A stretch of DNA of 5,090 bases from Deltaproteobacteria bacterium. GTDB lineage: Bacteria > Desulfobacterota > Desulfobacteria > Desulfobacterales > JAFDCJ01. The notes below the pieces were generated by a model. It saw only the letters and a program-made list of their open reading frames with translations, searched no databases and was not told the origin of the DNA. The stretch spans positions 1 to 5,090 of the forward strand of contig JAJRVC010000468.1 of the NCBI GenBank assembly GCA_024277475.1, read 5' to 3'. Of the stretch, positions 4,687 through 5,090 are shown in pieces; positions within the stretch are counted from its first letter, which is position 1; every line of letters begins with the position of its first letter. Position numbers and translations under genes: made by a program.

Positions 4687-5090
4687 TTAATCATCCTGCC
4701 GTTTACCCTTCTTCATGATTTCCAGATTTTTGCTAAACTTAAAAAAGGTTTGACCGAGGTGGTTGAGCATACACATGGCCAGTGCCTCACTGTTATGCTC
4801 CTCCAGAGCAGAAAGCATCTCTTCATGTTCGTCGACCGCTGTGCCCCAGAGTTCGTTTTGCAGGTTCGATTGAAATCTTACACGATAAAGCTGAGCATTT
4901 ATCCGGGCGTGGGTTTCAATCAAGGTTTTATTGCCACTAGCCGCCACGATGGTTAGATGGATGCGCTGATTGAGCTTGAAGTATTCCAGACGATTACCGC
5001 GGCTAAAGGCTGCTAGCATTTCGTAATGCAGCGCTTTAATCTCGGCAACTTCCGCATCCGTTGCTTTCTGACAGGCAAGTTTACCGGCCA
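4687..5090 (-). CDS. GntR-family transcriptional regulator, FCD ligand-binding domain, N-terminus beyond the window
   Basis: The frame is open from the right edge (first full codon at 5088) to TAA at 4689-4687, giving 133 C-terminal residues. The missing upstream part should hold the winged-helix DNA-binding domain. The visible part is the all-helical FCD (FadR C-terminal) domain: an NQRIHLTIVAASGN block (40-53), matching the family pattern D-x-x-F-H-x-x-I-x-x-A-S-G-N, then DEHEEMLSAL (86-95) and MLNHL (107-111). The usual metal ligands correspond to N40, H44, H88 and H110; the first is Asn instead of the more common Asp. FCD regulators of the FadR group usually sense organic acids or sugar acids and control adjacent catabolic genes. 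The likely target lies beyond the right edge or was the decayed gene to its left. An internal ATG at 5019 falls inside the domain and is not the start. Confidence 0.9.
   Translation of the reverse strand, partial: AGKLACQKATDAEVAEIKALHYEMLAAFSRGNRLEYFKLNQRIHLTIVAASGNKTLIETHARINAQLYRVRFQSNLQNELWGTAVDEHEEMLSALEEHNSEALAMCMLNHLGQTFFKFSKNLEIMKKGKRQDD

Noticed and set aside
4503..4956. Plus-strand ORFs opposite the GntR gene and the relic
   Set aside because: They are antisense to a clear FCD domain or lie in the spacer without a ribosome site or recognisable motifs.

Overview
The window looks like chromosomal DNA from a Gram-negative anaerobe of the Desulfobacterota (deltaproteobacterial, Desulfobacterales-like). 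This is inferred from tandem-domain universal stress proteins behind a sigma-54 type promoter, a lipobox lipoprotein, a GntR/FCD regulator, moderate G+C, and long A-rich or TTCAG-rich spacers. No ribosomal marker is present, so the assignment is tentative. All clearly recognised protein genes lie on the minus strand.

Layout. (1) Positions 1-1752 hold an operon of two tandem-domain universal stress proteins. The upstream 303-residue protein (751-1662) is complete. The second gene starts 11 bases after its stop and runs off the left edge. A close match to a -24/-12 promoter (TGGCATG-N4-TTGCT) lies 75 bases upstream of the first start. (2) Positions 1753-2690 have no intact recognised gene. They contain degenerate TTCAG repeats, an A-rich stretch, the last 37 codons of an htpX-type membrane protease gene (2141-2251, plus strand), a possible 36-codon ORF, and an isolated 3' end of a tRNA or tmRNA gene (2441-2467) followed by a terminator-like hairpin. 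This reads like a scar, or the edge of an integrated element. (3) Positions 2691-4259 form one minus-strand reading frame of 523 codons for an exported lipoprotein. It resembles PA-domain/M28-type peptidases and is split by a single in-frame TGA at codon 306; the frame is otherwise open on both sides. (4) Positions 4260-4686 contain the leader of that gene, with repeated T(A/G)TCA(A/C) motifs, and a degenerate coding-like relic in two frames. (5) Positions 4687-5090 carry the C-terminal FCD domain of a GntR-family regulator that enters from the right edge.

Functionally, the stress-protein pair is the one coherent unit: two proteins, each with two Usp domains, expressed together and probably under an enhancer-binding activator. 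The rest shows gene decay: an htpX remnant, a tRNA/tmRNA remnant, an interrupted lipoprotein gene and a frameshifted relic. I did not find a convincing new multi-gene system. The most informative questions are whether the TGA in the lipoprotein gene is a nonsense mutation or recoded, and whether the tRNA/tmRNA 3' end marks an integration site.
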